DNA of 64,000 bases from Siderastrea siderea (taxonomy: Eukaryota; Cnidaria; Anthozoa; Scleractinia; Rhizangiidae). Of the stretch, positions 44,131 through 57,619 are shown piece after piece. The translations under genes and the position numbers were made by a program. Within the stretch, counting starts at the first letter, position 1. The number at the start of each line of letters is the position of its first letter. The stretch is taken from contig OZ034977.1 in NCBI GenBank assembly GCA_964030785.1, forward strand, positions 33,706,152-33,770,151. The letters are read 5' to 3'. The notes beneath the pieces are model-generated. The model was not told the DNA's origin, did no database searches, and saw nothing but the letters and a program-made list of their open reading frames with translations.

Positions 44131-45090
44131 GTGTCAGAAAGTGGGAAAGAGCAATGTTATTGTTTAGTGGCCACCATAAAGAATTGAAATGGTGCTTAGA
44201 GTCGATAGGGTAAGCGTGAGTAATTATAAAATTTCAAATCCTCAGAGTTACACCAACATTTTCATGTTGTGAAAAGAATACAAGCGACTGTCACGTTTTT
44301 ACTTCGTGTGTTCAATTAATCTTTTCAAGGAAATATGTGCCGGAGATGTGTAGTTTCACTACAGATACTACCGACGTTATTTTACAGAACACGCAACAAA
44401 TTATTGCATTGTTTGCAGATGTATCTTAAAGGGAAGCTTTATTTGAACACTTTGTACTCCTTTTATTGCAATTTTAAGCCATAGAAAAGGATAGAAATCC
44501 CATTTCAACTATGTTCATGGTAGGTATAAGTCACTTCACTTTGCATAACGTTTCCGGAAGCTCCTTTTTCAGTTGTCTAGAAAGCATCGCTAATTATCTC
44601 TTGTCGAGACAGACTGCTGTTCGATGTTGAATAAACACTACGTAAAGCGTGGAAACAGGCAAACTTATTTAGATGACCGTGAAGAAATGAGAGCGACACA
44701 AAGTGCAAATAAGTGCAAGAGATGCACAATGTTGTTGTCTGTTTTTATGACCACCATTAAGATTTAAAATGGTGCTTAGCCGGTGAAGAAAAAAATGAAG
44801 AGAAGGTTTTAGTTGGCACTCATTAATTGTAAAATTCCAAAATCGCCCTTATTACACCAAAAATCTGTGGTAAGAATTGAAGTGACTGTCAAGCTGTGTT
44901 AAATTTCCTGTGTTTCAGGGAGTTTAAACGCCTTAACCTTTTTTTATTTTACGTCAGAAACATGCTCTTTATTTTTCAGAATACTCAAGGGGAAGCTTTT
45001 TGTGAACACTTGGGACCACTTTCTCGCAATTTAAGCCTTGAAAAGGGGGTACAAATCCCATTTAAAACTTTTTCCCTGGGCAGTATTCTC
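44130..45090. repeat. Diverged direct duplication (44150-44490 and 44725-45080)
   Basis: The two parts share blocks in the same order: ACCACCATAAAGA/ACCACCATTAAGA, ATGGTGCTTAG, an AATTGTAAAATT-type block, GAAGCTTT...GAACACTT, and ACAAATCCCATTT-like ends. Probably an old local duplication of a non-coding repeat. Confidence 0.6.
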
Positions 45091-46524
45091 TTTCCTTTCG
45101 CGTAGGGTTTTGAGAGGTGCTTTTTAAAATTATTTTCAAGAACCTGTCGATAAAGCCTTGTTTTATTTTTGTCTTTTTACGAGCCCGACTTCCGCGAACG
45201 TTTGAACTAACAGCTGCTGTTCTATTCAGTTGCAAATTTAATGAACGTAGCTTCTTGACAGACTGAGCAGGACGCCGAGGTACAAAGTTTTATTGTGGTG
45301 GGATTTTTAATTGCAAGTGGCAATGAAAAGAAAGCTTCAGTCAAGTTGTCTTAAAAACACAAAGCCGACATTCCAATTAAGCTTGCATTGTGGTCTACGC
45401 GTGTAGATACTTAAAGCGAATGTAAATAAAAGCGAACCTACGGAAACCTTTAGTCGCCATGGAGGTTACCGTCGAACATATACTACAAATAAAATTAACT
45501 AAAATGGAAGATGGGAGATAATTACGTTTGAATACGTAAAAATATAAACTAGAAAAAATCACTGAGTGAAATGATCAACATTTGGCCCCAGTTTGAAACA
45601 ACAAAAGCGTATTTTTATTTCAATATGTATACAGCGCGATCGAATCTTGTTTTATCTATACATATCTTGATGGTTTCATCGCTTTCGATTACGCGCGGTA
45701 TAAGTTACTTTTTCAGGAGGTATTCATACTGGAACCAAGCGACAAACTGATCCGGCCTTGTCCTTCAACTTGATATAATCCTCAAAGGAGTGACGATTAA
45801 GGAAAAATGATAGCATTTATCGCTCTCGTTTTTTTTCACTGAGGAAAAAGTTGTGAAAGTTTTTATTTTACTATCCAAGAAATTTGTATTTTGATTAATC
45901 ACGATTTTTTTCGCTAAGTGCTTCGCTTTACTGAAGAAAGGAAAATACAATAGGTGTGAAATCTTGTTATTAGCGAGTCCGTACCAACTCGAGGAAAAAC
46001 TACTAAAGCTGAATCTTATGCAAACATGAGCGCTTATCATATTCTATTTCCCACAAGTAATTTCCCTGTGGAGTAGACAGCAATCCTGTGGTCGCGCAAA
46101 GATTAAATTATTAAGTTATGACAATTTTGATAGTCTGCTGTGCACGCCTCCATTTTGTTTTCATCTAACTGAAAGGAGCCATAGTTTATTTTCAACCTTG
46201 GTAAAATCATATTTGCAGATTGTTGTTGTTGTCGTTGTTTTTGCCCTACCGATTTCAACGAAAAGACAGGGATTTTTTTAATTTCAACGGCAAGATGGGA
46301 ATAGATCCTTCCTTAGATACTGACGAATAATAAGTGTAAATGGTTTACCTTATACAACGTTTTGTCGTGTTTTGTCCGCCGCACATTGCCCCGGTCAATA
46401 ATGTTAATAACTGTCTCTTGTTCTTGTTAATGTTCTTGATATAATTTAAGCATTTAATGTATTTTTATTTATACTTTTAATGTAGGCAATGCTTTACAGT
46501 ACAGCAGAGTTTCTTGTGTTTCTG
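45091..46524. other. Intergenic, no recognised feature
   Basis: AT-rich; several short frames without motifs. The 3' UTR of the GPCR gene would lie at the right-hand side. Confidence 0.5.
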
Positions 46525-47514
46525 TTAGACCATTGAATGCATGGTTAATTGTTCATGTCGCTCGTACTTCTTCTTGCAACATGAAATCATCGAGTACAAC
46601 TCTGAGCGAAAGTCTTGTTTCAAGAATGTGTACAACACCGGGTTGATAAACGAAGTTGAGAAACGCAAAAAGTCGAAGACCATGAGCCAAACGTCTGGGA
46701 TTGCGTAGAAAACCTCTTTGCTGAGATAATCCTGAAGCAGGCCTATGTACCATGTGGACCAACAGCATGTGAATATCCCCAGCATCAGGGCAAAGATTGT
46801 TATGGCGCGTTTTTCAGTGACTAAATGTTTCCCTCGCACGCTGCCGTACGACTCTTGTATCTTGTTTAGTTTTCTGATCTGCTCCGCTTGGTGGTGAATC
46901 ACGCTGAACATTCGCGCGTAGAAGAAAAGCATGAGTACCAGAGGCACCAAGAAACATACCACAACACCAATGATGTTGTAGATAAGGCCTAGGCGCAGCT
47001 TGGTTGGATTTCGGGAGGTGAAGTGGTCAAATTTTTGCCAAGTGAGTTGTATGAGCGCCATGAAAAGAGATAAAAACCAGACGGAGGTTATCAGCGTAAC
47101 AGTTCGCCTCTTGGTTACTGTCGACATGTATCTGAAGGGGTAAATCACTGACACGTACCTTTCACCCGTGATGATGAGGATATGAAAGATCGTTGACACA
47201 GCGATAAACCTGTACACTGCTGCAGAAGTTATGCACAGTCCGGAGAAACTCTGATCCCCGACAAGCGCGTTACAGGCAGTGCTCATTGGTATTCCTAACA
47301 GTCCCATCATAAGATCGGACACGCTCAAACTCACAAGAAGTAAGTTGGTCTTGGTGCGTAAAGGACGCCTTCGCACAAACAGTACAAGAACCAAGATGTT
47401 AATGGCGATTATCAAAAAGCTGAGAACGATCAGGCAAGAGTCGTAGCTTATATCAAAGTAACCATAAGGCGACAAGGCGTTGCTATCGTTCGCTGAAGTG
47501 GAGTTGTTCTCCAT
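46525..47514 (-). CDS. Class A (rhodopsin-family) GPCR, single exon
   Basis: 329 aa, complete, ATG to stop. Seven membrane segments are evident, TM1 about 27-49. Class A marks: SLSVSDLMMG with D67 in TM2, Cys94 at the start of TM3, E118-R119-Y120 with following VSVIYPFRY, Pro191 in TM5, and NPVLY (291-295) in TM7. The TM6 CWxP is changed to CWSTW. The extracellular N-terminus is short with NNST and NDS glycosylation sites. The C-tail has a double Cys (312-313), a possible palmitoylation site. It resembles the large cnidarian groups of intronless amine-, melanocortin- or adenosine-like receptors; the ligand cannot be assigned. It acts at the plasma membrane through G proteins. Confidence 0.9.
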   Translation of the reverse strand: MENNSTSANDSNALSPYGYFDISYDSCLIVLSFLIIAINILVLVLFVRRRPLRTKTNLLLVSLSVSDLMMGLLGIPMSTACNALVGDQSFSGLCITSAAVYRFIAVSTIFHILIITGERYVSVIYPFRYMSTVTKRRTVTLITSVWFLSLFMALIQLTWQKFDHFTSRNPTKLRLGLIYNIIGVVVCFLVPLVLMLFFYARMFSVIHHQAEQIRKLNKIQESYGSVRGKHLVTEKRAITIFALMLGIFTCCWSTWYIGLLQDYLSKEVFYAIPDVWLMVFDFLRFSTSFINPVLYTFLKQDFRSELYSMISCCKKKYERHEQLTMHSMV

Positions 47515-49100
47515 GGCTTTTGCTGTCGGCTTGTATTCTCTCTTCCCGATGACGTTTTAACTCCATGCAGGGTAATGAAGACCGTCTGTTTGACCTACAA
47601 ACGCTTACATCGCTGTTATTAGTTTGACTTGACCAATAACGTCGCAGAATCGAGGTGTAGCCTTTTATGTGGACAGCTTTTTTTAATCGAAGTCAATAAA
47701 GACTTACAATTCTCTCGAGAGTTGCTTAAGTGTCAAGACAAATTGATTTTGATTAACGATGGTCTCTCTATTCAGCAATAATTTATTCAGTTTGGCAGTC
47801 CACATTTGGTAACTTGAAAGCTTAATAGCAAAGCTGTTACAAGTATAGTGTAAGTATCTGTCAGTGTTAAAGGCCGCTGTTGTGAATGGGCCTGTCACAT
47901 TTTAAGAGTGGTTAGCGTAGAATCTCAGAACACTGCACAATGAACTACAGTCATGCTCAAAATACTATTTTATCAACCCGTAAAACTGATCACAATTTCT
48001 TTAATGCATTCAATCTCTGGCAATTTTTTATCACGAAAATAATTTTAAGCAATCATTGAGTTTTTGACTCGCTACTCATCAAGGTTGTTGATTCGACTTG
48101 CTATAAATTGTTTTCTTTTTAATTTACCTCATTGAAACAACCACGGTTTTAGGTCCGTATATATATCAGAATAAAATTTTTAATCTGAGAATAAAAACAT
48201 TCTTCTTTCACTAAAAGGTAAAATTATTCTTGAACCGCAACAAAATAAACGGAAAGTTCTTCAGAGCTTTCGGAACTTATCCAAGGCCCTTTTTTATGAC
48301 ATGTTTTCCCCGCAAAGGAATCTTCACGTTGTTATCTTTTTTTTTTTTCAATAAATTGAAAATGTTTCTAGTTTACAATTGAAAAGATTATGCTGGACCA
48401 TAAGAACTGCACACTGCAAGTAACACCACAACTTTTTCCTTTTCTTTTTACATTAATTATAACTCAATGCGCATTCTAATAGAAAGCCAGGCAAGTACAT
48501 TTCAACTTTTTTCCCTTTTTTTCTTTTAACACCTAATGAGTGGCCATTGGATTAAAAAAAAAAAACATTATAACTGAGATGGCCTTTTAAGAAATGTCTT
48601 GCTAGGGCAGTTATCAGTTAAAAAATATGAAGACTTAAGTTCGATGAAGTCCAGGGAAAAACAGAATGAGAAAAAAATGGAAATTACCTTCCAAGTGGAA
48701 GAAAAAGGAGTGGAAAGACGCGACTTCGTTAACCAGCATGGTGACACACGGTCGACCATTCATGCCTGACGGAGAGTGAGAATTACGTCGCTTTAGTTAG
48801 GGTCCAAAGATCGGACCAGAGCGGCTTTCTGCTTACATTAGAAGAAGGTCCTATTTTGGAACGGTTCCATTACGATTCCTTGTAAACAGAAAGGAAGTGG
48901 ATTGTAACCGGACCGGAATCATTCGGTACCGTTCTCGTGTAAAAATAGACACAAAACAAGGCACGGCCTGGATTGGGAGGAGTACCAGTTCACTGTTTCA
49001 AGTAACTCTTAAATGATGCAAGGACCACTTGGATAAACAGCAGCGAGGTGAAGCCAGAGCCAGGTGTAGATCAGCAAATCATCTTTCCCTTCTCCTCCTC
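47515..49100. other. Intergenic upstream of the GPCR gene
   Basis: No ORF or RNA recognised. Homopolymer T and A tracts at 48331-48348 and 48554-48565. Confidence 0.5.
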
Positions 49101-49189
49101 TCATATCATACCGCCGATGCAACAACTTACGTGACCTTCTAGTGAGAGCCACACACCGCAGACCGTTCCCCTCCCCCCCCCCCAAAAAA

Positions 49190-49616
49190 AAAAACAGCAG
49201 GAGCTTTCCGCTGTAACAGAAGTAGGTGCAAAACGTGTCCTTTTATTACAGAGGGAACCACGCCTTACACTTTCTTCTCTACTAAAGAACAAAGGCAAAT
49301 TCGACATCACATCCCTTGCTCATCTTCGAATCTCATTTACATGATACAGTGCTCCAGATGCAAGGTACAATACGTAGGAGAGACTAAACGACAGCTCTGC
49401 GACAGATTTGGAGAATACAGACGCGCAATCGAAAAGCCATCACACAACGTCACATTGATCAACCCACCGTAGTTTCAGATCACTTTACTCTCCCTGGCCA
49501 TTCCAACAACGACATAGAGCTTATTCCCCTAGAGCTCATTCACTCGAACAGAGACAGCATTCGTAAAGCTAGAGAAGAATGTTTTTTTACCCCATGGGAT
49601 AAACAGACGAGATAAA
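49190..49616 (+). pseudogene. Penelope-like GIY-YIG endonuclease remnant
   Basis: Reads FRCNRSRCKTCPF, then NLIYMIQCSRCKVQYVGET and LCDRFGEYRRAI, the GIY-YIG type domain with its Cys pairs found in Penelope-like elements. A stop at about 49468 is bypassed by a one-base shift, after which SDHFTLPGHSNNDIELIPLE and a degenerate tail ending in TPWDKQTR follow. Frameshifted and N-terminally truncated. Confidence 0.8.
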
Positions 49617-49749
49617 ACTTAATCTATTTCTATTTTTATAGTGGCTGTTTGACACTTTTTGCTTTTTATGTTTGTCAACCAATCATATTTAATCTTTTCA
49701 GTTCCGTTTCATTTCATTCCATTTCATTCCATTTTTACTTAGCTTTTTG

Positions 49750-49790
49750 TAGCCCCTGATGAAGAGTTGCCTCACGGAAATATTGGGTAA
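49750..49790 (+). ncRNA. Hammerhead-like core after the Penelope remnant
   Basis: CTGATGA at 49756-49762, a short imperfect stem, then CGGAAAT. It lies 140 bp after the GIY-YIG remnant, where such motifs occur in Penelope-like elements. Confidence 0.3.
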
Positions 49791-49799
49791 TAAAATTAC

Positions 49800-52700
49800 C
49801 CTTTTTAGCTGTCCGATCAGCCTTGCAATTGGTTTTAAGTTCAATGTTTATTGGAGACATCTGGAACGGCTCGGTTTAAATGCGGCTCTTCCTCTTCCGC
49901 TAGGAAGACTGAGTACACGCGTTTACACTATGCGTGATAATTGAAAAGACAGGTGCCGAACTGAGTTTTACCCGTTCGGTTCCGATCCAGGACCCATAGC
50001 TTAAATTTTGAGGTCGCTCTCTAAGGCTTTCCACGGGTGACAATTGCAAAATCTTGCTCTACTTGGAAAGATCCAAATCAGTTATCACAATTGCCATAAT
50101 TAAACTTTATGTCCTGCGCGTCTTATTTGCCTACAACATGACACAACTGTAAGGAAATAAATTTTTTTCTCCATAACCGTATCCGTAAAGGGAAAAACAA
50201 CATTAAGCTCCTTGCTCTCGATCGTGAGAGTTTACGAGAACGGTGCCTCGAGAATGCCTCATACTCAAACGCTGATCGATACGCAACGTTTAATAAGATA
50301 ATTACTTTTGCCCATGAAACGGATCCTCTCATATTCAATTGTAAAAGATTGCAGTGGTAAACTTCTTTAAAAGTCTTAAAAGTACAACTTAAGCACAGCT
50401 AGATTGCCGGGCATTCGTCCAGGTTATCCTTCAAACATATTTCGCCTTTATTGTGGAACAATCTATTTCTTCTCATTGGTGGTAAACCTCTTTTCGTGGT
50501 TTATTGATATTCTAACTAACAAAGAAAACCTCAAAGTTTGGCCCTCTTTGATAGCGACTATTGTGCTTCTATTTATTTCTATTCCTCCTAGGTAGAAAAA
50601 ATAAGTCAACTCTGCCGCTGACTCGCAAAATATGATTAGATACACTCTGTATCTTAAAAATGACACTATTTAACAATTAGATTATGAGCTCAAGGCCTTC
50701 GGCCTCATCAACTATCACGCATAAAAATCGAGAGCGAATAATCTAATTGTTTTAGTATAAATTTACTAGACGTTCATAACTTAACAACAGACACTACATG
50801 TTTTTATTGAAAAATGATATAAATAGGTCACACCGCGCGCGGAAAACACTCTACTCACTATCTACAACAGAATAGATAGTGAGTAGCGTAGCCAATCAGA
50901 GAACAGCATTAGTGATAGAACGCTAGTAGATTTATCTTAATTCCCTTTAGTCACTCACGTCTTCAAACTACTGGGAAGAGTTTATTCAGATTTATCATTA
51001 CGCACGATACAAATATGCTACTATAAGAAAAGATGGAATATTCAGTTTGTCACAAGCGTGAGACAAAGTAAAACCCAGAGTCCTCGACGGGACTAACGCG
51101 TTCTATCATTAATTTATTGTTCCCAACGACAAAGTTATGATTTGCTATCGCATTTAACTAAGCATTAGGTTTTTTTGGTTCATTTGATTGCTCTATTTGT
51201 ATGCTCGAATTGGTGAGACTATAAAATTGTAGAAATCTAGAAATTTGTTCATGAAAGGTATTTGCCATCTTTTTTGAGCTTAGTTCTTTAGTTTTGAAGG
51301 GCGACTGTTTTACACTGGAATCGTTATCCTTCGACAAGAGGTATTGGATCGAAGTATTGCAGGGTTCTTTGTGCATTTGGAAGATAAAAGTAAATAAATC
51401 AATATAAGAACCTATTTTTTTTAACGTCAAAACGAAAGGGTTTCGGCAAACGTTTTTGTGCATTTTTTCGTTTTGTCCCATTTATCATAGTCGAGATTTT
51501 CCTAACTTGCTAGTTCTCTCAACTAGGTAAAAGGATGCGCTTTATCTTTTTGTAAATCATATGTCGAGCTGTTTCCGTTGCCTTGCCACACCGTTGTAAC
51601 ACTCCCACCAACTGAGCTGTTAGACCAAGATGAGCTGTTGAGACCAGCATTGGCACGAACTCTTGAGAGTGTTAAACCTCTTTCAAGCCGGAGTTTGTGC
51701 TAGTCGTAGTAATTACTGTATTTGAGTTCATGCAAATTGTCTCGATTGTTATCATAGCTTAATTAAAACAAAAAAATGTAAGTTTGCCTTTATAAAAAGC
51801 CGCTGTCAGACAAATTTCTATGCCTGTACATACGTTAGATGGTTTCTAGCTAGTCACAACTTTTTTCATGCATTTCTTGGGCGAGAATGTGGATGGGAAC
51901 TGTGCAGCCGTATCAACGCATGCGCGCTGCAATTGTTAAATATATTGATGTTCTGTTCTGCCTTGATGCGTCATTTCGTGCATAAAAGAAGTCAGTAGTA
52001 GTCTGATAATAGATGGTACGGGTAATAAATCTTTGTAGTTGAGCGAATTACTGTAACTTGATCGTGGTGCTGAATATGTCAAGTTTAAAACAAAAGTGAT
52101 TAAGAAGCCATTTAAATTCTTCACTTTGAGAAAACAACAACAAATGAGAACATATTGTTGTTCTTAAAATCGAGTATACGTTAACGGGCTTATCGCTTCA
52201 GAAAAAGAATACGCCTTTTGAAAAGAGAACTTGCAAAATAAGTACAGGAAAGCAGTAATGACTTGTTATTGAAAGTATTTTTGACAGTTAGTCGAGTGGA
52301 AGCGTTTGGTTTGATGAGAGCAGACAAGTTCCCTTCCGTTTGTCCAACGAGTGTTCGCTCAAGGAAGCTTCATCACAGCAGATTTATTATTGAATAGTTC
52401 GAGGGTAGTGGTAATTTCCCCTTTAGATTATTGTTAAAAATTGCCAATTGTGAACTTCAGTGATAACGTAGGAAACTAACATCCGCTTTAAAAACCACAA
52501 CTAACTTGGAGTCGTAAAGGCGGCTTTCCTTTATTCCTTTAGACCTTTTGTGATTCCGTAATACACTATTGTTCGTGGAACAGAAACATTTATAAAACTG
52601 AAAAATTAATTTTGATTGCCGCGGTTTCCAATATAAATTATATTGAACTGAAATGAAACACGCACCAAGCTGAGGATGAAGATGGTGGGCAACTTTACTT

Positions 52701-54170
52701 GTGACAAGGAAAGGCAATAATGTTGTCAAATTTATAGGATTTTTACTCAGCTATAGTTGCCGCTGTAAAATTCAGTGAGAACAGGTATGTGTAAGGGACT
52801 TTCTTTACTGCAGGAAATATTCGCTATTATCCAAAATCACGAATCACTTTTAGCTGTCGCGAAAAGGTCTTCTACATAAGTTAGATAAGTTACCTGATTT
52901 TCTGAAAAAATTTTTTGTTCAAAAAACAAGTTGTAATTCTACCTAGCGAGAAAGACACGATAACTAAACCTTTTCTGGTTATGCGTACAATTTTTGCAAC
53001 TGCTTTAACTGTTTTTAAGAGTGATAAGATGTGATTTTCCTCATATATTTCTCAGTAAAGGTGCTTGCCTCTGAAATGAATATTTTGCATCTCTTTAAAA
53101 ACACAGAACTGTTTTCAACAATTTCTCAGCAATTTATACTTGATTTGATTCATTATTTTTGTAAATGAGTCGTGTGGGAAGCCTAGGATTTTTATTTATG
53201 TATTAAATTACTGTTTATATTTTTTGATGGCCAGCCTAAGGGTTAAATATCTATTTGTTTTGCTGTGTGACATTCTCTTGCTGCATTACAGCTCTTAATG
53301 ACTGGTCCCTAACAAGAACAGTGAATTTTATTTATTTTTGTCTCCCTTTGTTACCCATACAAGTTGCATTGACGGGTTGACACTGAAGGTCTCTAAGTAT
53401 CATCAAGGGTTAAAAGAATTGCGATAGCAATGAATGGCAATTAGTAAAACGGGACTGAACTCAATACTAGATAAAAAGTGTCGGTAGAAATATGGGTTGT
53501 CAGATGCAGGTCAAACTTTCTGTCTACCTAACGTATCAATTCGTGAACGATGTAATGAATAGTGTATAAATTGAAAGTTTTCAAAATTGCACGATTAAGC
53601 CTCGTGCAGTTGAACAACATTCAGAACATTGCTTTTATCCATTAACCACCATTAAGCTAAGTGTATGAGCAGTTTGCGAATTTCCTTTTGTATTTGAAGT
53701 ATATCCAACAAAAAATTAAGTGACATCTCCTCACTGAGAGTATCGATAACAAAATGCCTGATTGTGATTGGTCTGTTATCCTGCTAGCATTATTTTCAAA
53801 TCGTGCTCGTGCTGTGCGCTCTACCGATTTGAAATTACTCGCCGATCACTTCCGGTATTGTACTCCACTCAGTCTCATTACCATTACTAAACATTATTTA
53901 TTTTATTAGTATGTTTTATTAACATAGTAACAAAGGTTACAATTTCAGAAAACTGAATTTCAAAACACTGATTATAGCAGAGGATGTACAGGACAATGTG
54001 TTCAATGCTATACAATATTTAAAATTTGTAATAATTAATAATAATTACATCATTATATTGAAAGTTAAAGGGCTCTTAACATTAGGTTGAACTCGGTTAT
54101 GCGTTTTGCACCTTGTCTAGATCTTGAGAAAGGCAATATCTTTTTATTTTGTCTTCTTTATTTCTCCACG
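49800..54170. other. Intergenic, little recognised
   Basis: Apart from the hairpin at 50851-50886 I see no gene, RNA or clear mobile element in this stretch. Frames are short and lack motifs. Confidence 0.5.
50851..50886. repeat. Perfect 14-bp stem hairpin
   Basis: CTACTCACTATCTA, an 8-nt loop, and the exact complement. Confidence 0.85.
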
Positions 54171-54419
54171 TTCTCGTCCCCAGAGGCTGCGATCCTTGTG
54201 GTCAGCGCCACGGATCGAGACCTCTGGCAGGGACCGAAGCAGAAAGTCCGCGAATCACGGACTTCCGGCTTTTGTGCACAGCCTCAGAAATTTGAAACAA
54301 TAACGGTTACCATCGGTTACAAAAATGGGCAGCTATGGCGCTTGCGCGTTACCCTGGCCCCTGCCAGAGGTCTCGATCCGTGGCGCTGGCCAAAAGGATC
54401 GCAGCTCTGGGGACGAGAA
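54171..54419. mobile_element. MITE with TTCTCGTCCCCAGAG termini
   Basis: Left arm 54171-54233 and right arm 54357-54419 are near-perfect reverse complements, about 63 bp each. The centre is about 120 bp. No coding capacity, although a spurious 185-codon frame runs through it. Confidence 0.85.
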
Positions 54420-54644
54420 TGTATTTCTCCAGAGAAATTTGACTTTCCGTTTTCCGAGTCTCTCAGCTGGGCCATAAAGCCACTTCAAACCAAGTTAGTA
54501 TTTGCCCATTTTCCGAGCCAAATCCCCTTGATTTTGTTCGGATCAGTTACTTTACCAAGGTCATGTACTTTTCCGAGAATTATTTTGATAGATGCCAAGT
54601 CGGCGTTGAAGAGAAATGTACCATCTGCAAACGCGACAACTTGA

Positions 54645-57040
54645 TTTCATTTCGAAATACTTTGATTCCTCTCACCTTTGGGTCTTGACGGATTTTGTGT
54701 GAGGGTAACACAGCCGAAATAAAAATCAGGCAAGGCGCTGAGAAAGGGAGCAACCTTTAGAAGTCTTAAACCAGTTCGCTCTATATAAAATCGTTATTAG
54801 GCACAGTACTTTCCATGTTTGCGCAAAATGTGTTAACCCAGCCTTCTTTATTGCTTACAAAATTAAAGTAGTCTGTCGTCTTTATTCTATAGAGCCATTC
54901 AAGAGAGTCAAACGTTTTACAAATACCTAGATGTGTTACATGTCGGGTATCTTAAGTCGCTTATGAAACATGATGAAACCAATGTTTTTTTCTATGTACT
55001 TTTCTTTCACGACGCTCGCTTAGTCCGAATTGATGAGATTTGGAAGTGGTGGCTCAATTCGTTTAGCTAATGCTTTTGTGGCTATCCCAAGGAGATATTT
55101 TCTTTCGATACTATAGATAGTAAACTTGCGCCGTTGTTTACGTGCGAAATGAAAGGCTGGAACGGGATTCGCACCCATCACCCTGCGATACCGGTGACGC
55201 AGCGCTATCAAGCCAAGTGGGAACTGTTCATTGTGTAAGTTTATAAACTAATTGCGATTTTGAGACGGCAATTCTGCATTATATTGACGGCTAGTTGGAA
55301 GAAAATATGTATTCCGTGTTGGGCGGAGTCGCGAAGCGACAGAGCAAATATAATCCGCCATTTAATGATGAATATGTTTGTTAAAAAAATATGTGTTTGC
55401 TTTTTTGCTCTCTCAAATATGAAAAGATACTTCTCATTTTGCTCTGATCCCTAATTCCCCGAACATTTAAACGCACAACATAACAAATGAGAAAATAAAG
55501 AGAAAAAAACTGGTAATGACATTAAAAAAAACTCCTTTTCAGATCCATCCGTCCATCCATCCATCGCTCACATATGTAAAAGTCTATATTAAATTTATAA
55601 TTAAGGCAGCGCTGTGAGTCAACCTCTTTTCTTTCGTTCAGTTTTAAATACAGTACCAGACGGAAGTAACTTGACATTGAACGCTAGGCCGAACGCGTTC
55701 CTAAAGCGTGCGAAAGATGGCAAACTCTCGCCAAAAAGTGGAAATAAGGGGATTAAAAAAGTGATGAACGGTGCAGTCATTTGGCGTTTACCGTTCCTTC
55801 CATAAAAATGCACCCAGTCACAAGCAAGGATTTCTTTCGTATTTGCAAACACGAGTGACTCGCAGGAGCCTTTAATTTTTTTTTTCAGGACGAGTACAAA
55901 ATTAAAGAAATTTGCAAATCTTGGAGTTCATTGGCCTACCTTCCGGAGACATTGTGACATATATCTTTCCGTCCATTGGCCATGCACTTAAAAGTTTCCC
56001 GTCTCGGCGTTTTGTGTTCAACTAATTAAGGATCTCACGATAATAAGATGTAAGTTTTTCATTCAGGAAAACACCTTTCTTATTTGACATTGGTTGCATA
56101 CGACAACCCAGTGAAAGAATTGGGCCCTTTGATGTCTTTTAGCTTCGTTCTTGCTAGGTTTAAATCTTAATTTAACTTCGTGGCTAACAAATTTGACGAT
56201 GATTGGCCTTTTGCCCTTGATATTTAACTTTGAGAAGTTCCAGTGTCCCGTGGGTTAACAGGGACATTAAGAGCGCCCCCTGTTTTTAAGGTACCGTGTT
56301 TTTGCACCAATCTTAATTAGTATTTTTCTCCAGTTGATCTTGCTGCTAGTTTAATTGCTGTCTAGCCATGTCTGTTTCTCCGCTGCTTTGCATTGTTTTA
56401 CCATTCGCATCAATGATCGCGTTGCTCAGATTTTTGTTGTTCAACCATGGCTTTTAGTTCTGCTGCTTCGCTGCTGATTTTGTTTGTTTTCAAGCAGTAT
56501 GTATAACGCTAATCTGGAATCAGCCAACATTTCTCTGATGCCTCTCAGGCTGGTTCTTCATAGGTCTCCGATTCTGCTGTGAGCTCTGTTGACATTCTTT
56601 TGGTTTCGGCCTCCAAGTTTGCTCGCTTCAATGATATGTGGTCTTCTTCTGCCAAGCCACGTTCTCCTTTTTAATGCTTCTTACTTTCTCGGACACCATT
56701 TAGTTCTATATGCGACTTTTATCTATTTCATACGCCAAAAATATGCAAGTTCAATCTATTTGCAGAAACAAATGTGGACGTTGACTTCCCTCCTTCAGAA
56801 ACCTTTCTAACGCGCCCTACGTCCACACTTGCTCCAAGAAGAAACCCTTCAACACTGTTTTAAAAAGAAAAGGTCTAGAAATCCTCGGTGAGTCTGCGGG
56901 GGTCTTTGGCTTTTGGAAGTCTTCAGGATCATTTTTGGAAGATTTGGAGTCAACTTTAAAAAGCTTCGGAAGACTGGTTCAACTTAGCAATCTTCGGAAA
57001 TCGGTGAATCGACTTAAAAGTCTTTGAATCTGCCTTCAGA
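54645..57040. other. Intergenic, little recognised
   Basis: No gene recognised. It includes a degenerate tRNA-like patch (55141-55215) and a short (ATCC)n tract near 55540-55565. Confidence 0.5.
55141..55215 (-). repeat. Degenerate tRNA-like sequence (SINE head)
   Basis: The minus strand carries GGTGCGAATCCCGTTCCAGCC, a B-box-like element, preceded by GATAGCGCTGCGTCACCGG. No full cloverleaf. Confidence 0.35.
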
Positions 57041-57619
57041 GAATCTTAAGGACGTTGTCTCCTTTTGTTACTGCGCATACGTTCTGCGCATCTAGGGATA
57101 TTCTGGTTTCTTAAGGAATTTTCCCAACAATACAACAATATTTTTGTGCGGTTTATGATTACGTAGAAAAAACAGATCTTAGAAAGAGCTATTAGAATCC
57201 AAAAAGATAGTTGGGGGGTAACCACGCATTTTTCAAAGATAATTGAGGTTAAATTTGGAGACAAAATTGCCATACATTATTTGTATTTTAACGACTTATT
57301 AGATTTATGGTTGCGTACTTATCTCTGAAAAATGCATAGTTACCCACATTTTCCTTTTTAGAATCCAATAACCCTTGCAAAGACCTGCCTTTTCCCCATA
57401 GTTATAACCTTTGCAAAAATACTTCTGTATTAGGAGGCACCGTCCTTTACCACATCCTAGAGAGTGCTCGAGTAATCTTTGGGAGTCCTCGTTCTGTCTT
57501 AACTCTTTTTTGGAAAACCGGCCTTGGTGTTGTACGGTAATCCACTTTGATACCATAAAAACATAAGGAGTACTCTGCGAATTTTACTCCTATGGATTGC
57601 CATTTTGTACTGCTGTACC

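Noticed and set aside
54087..54644. 185-aa ORF on the + strand
   Set aside because: It runs through the MITE at 54171-54419 and shows no domain; chance frame.
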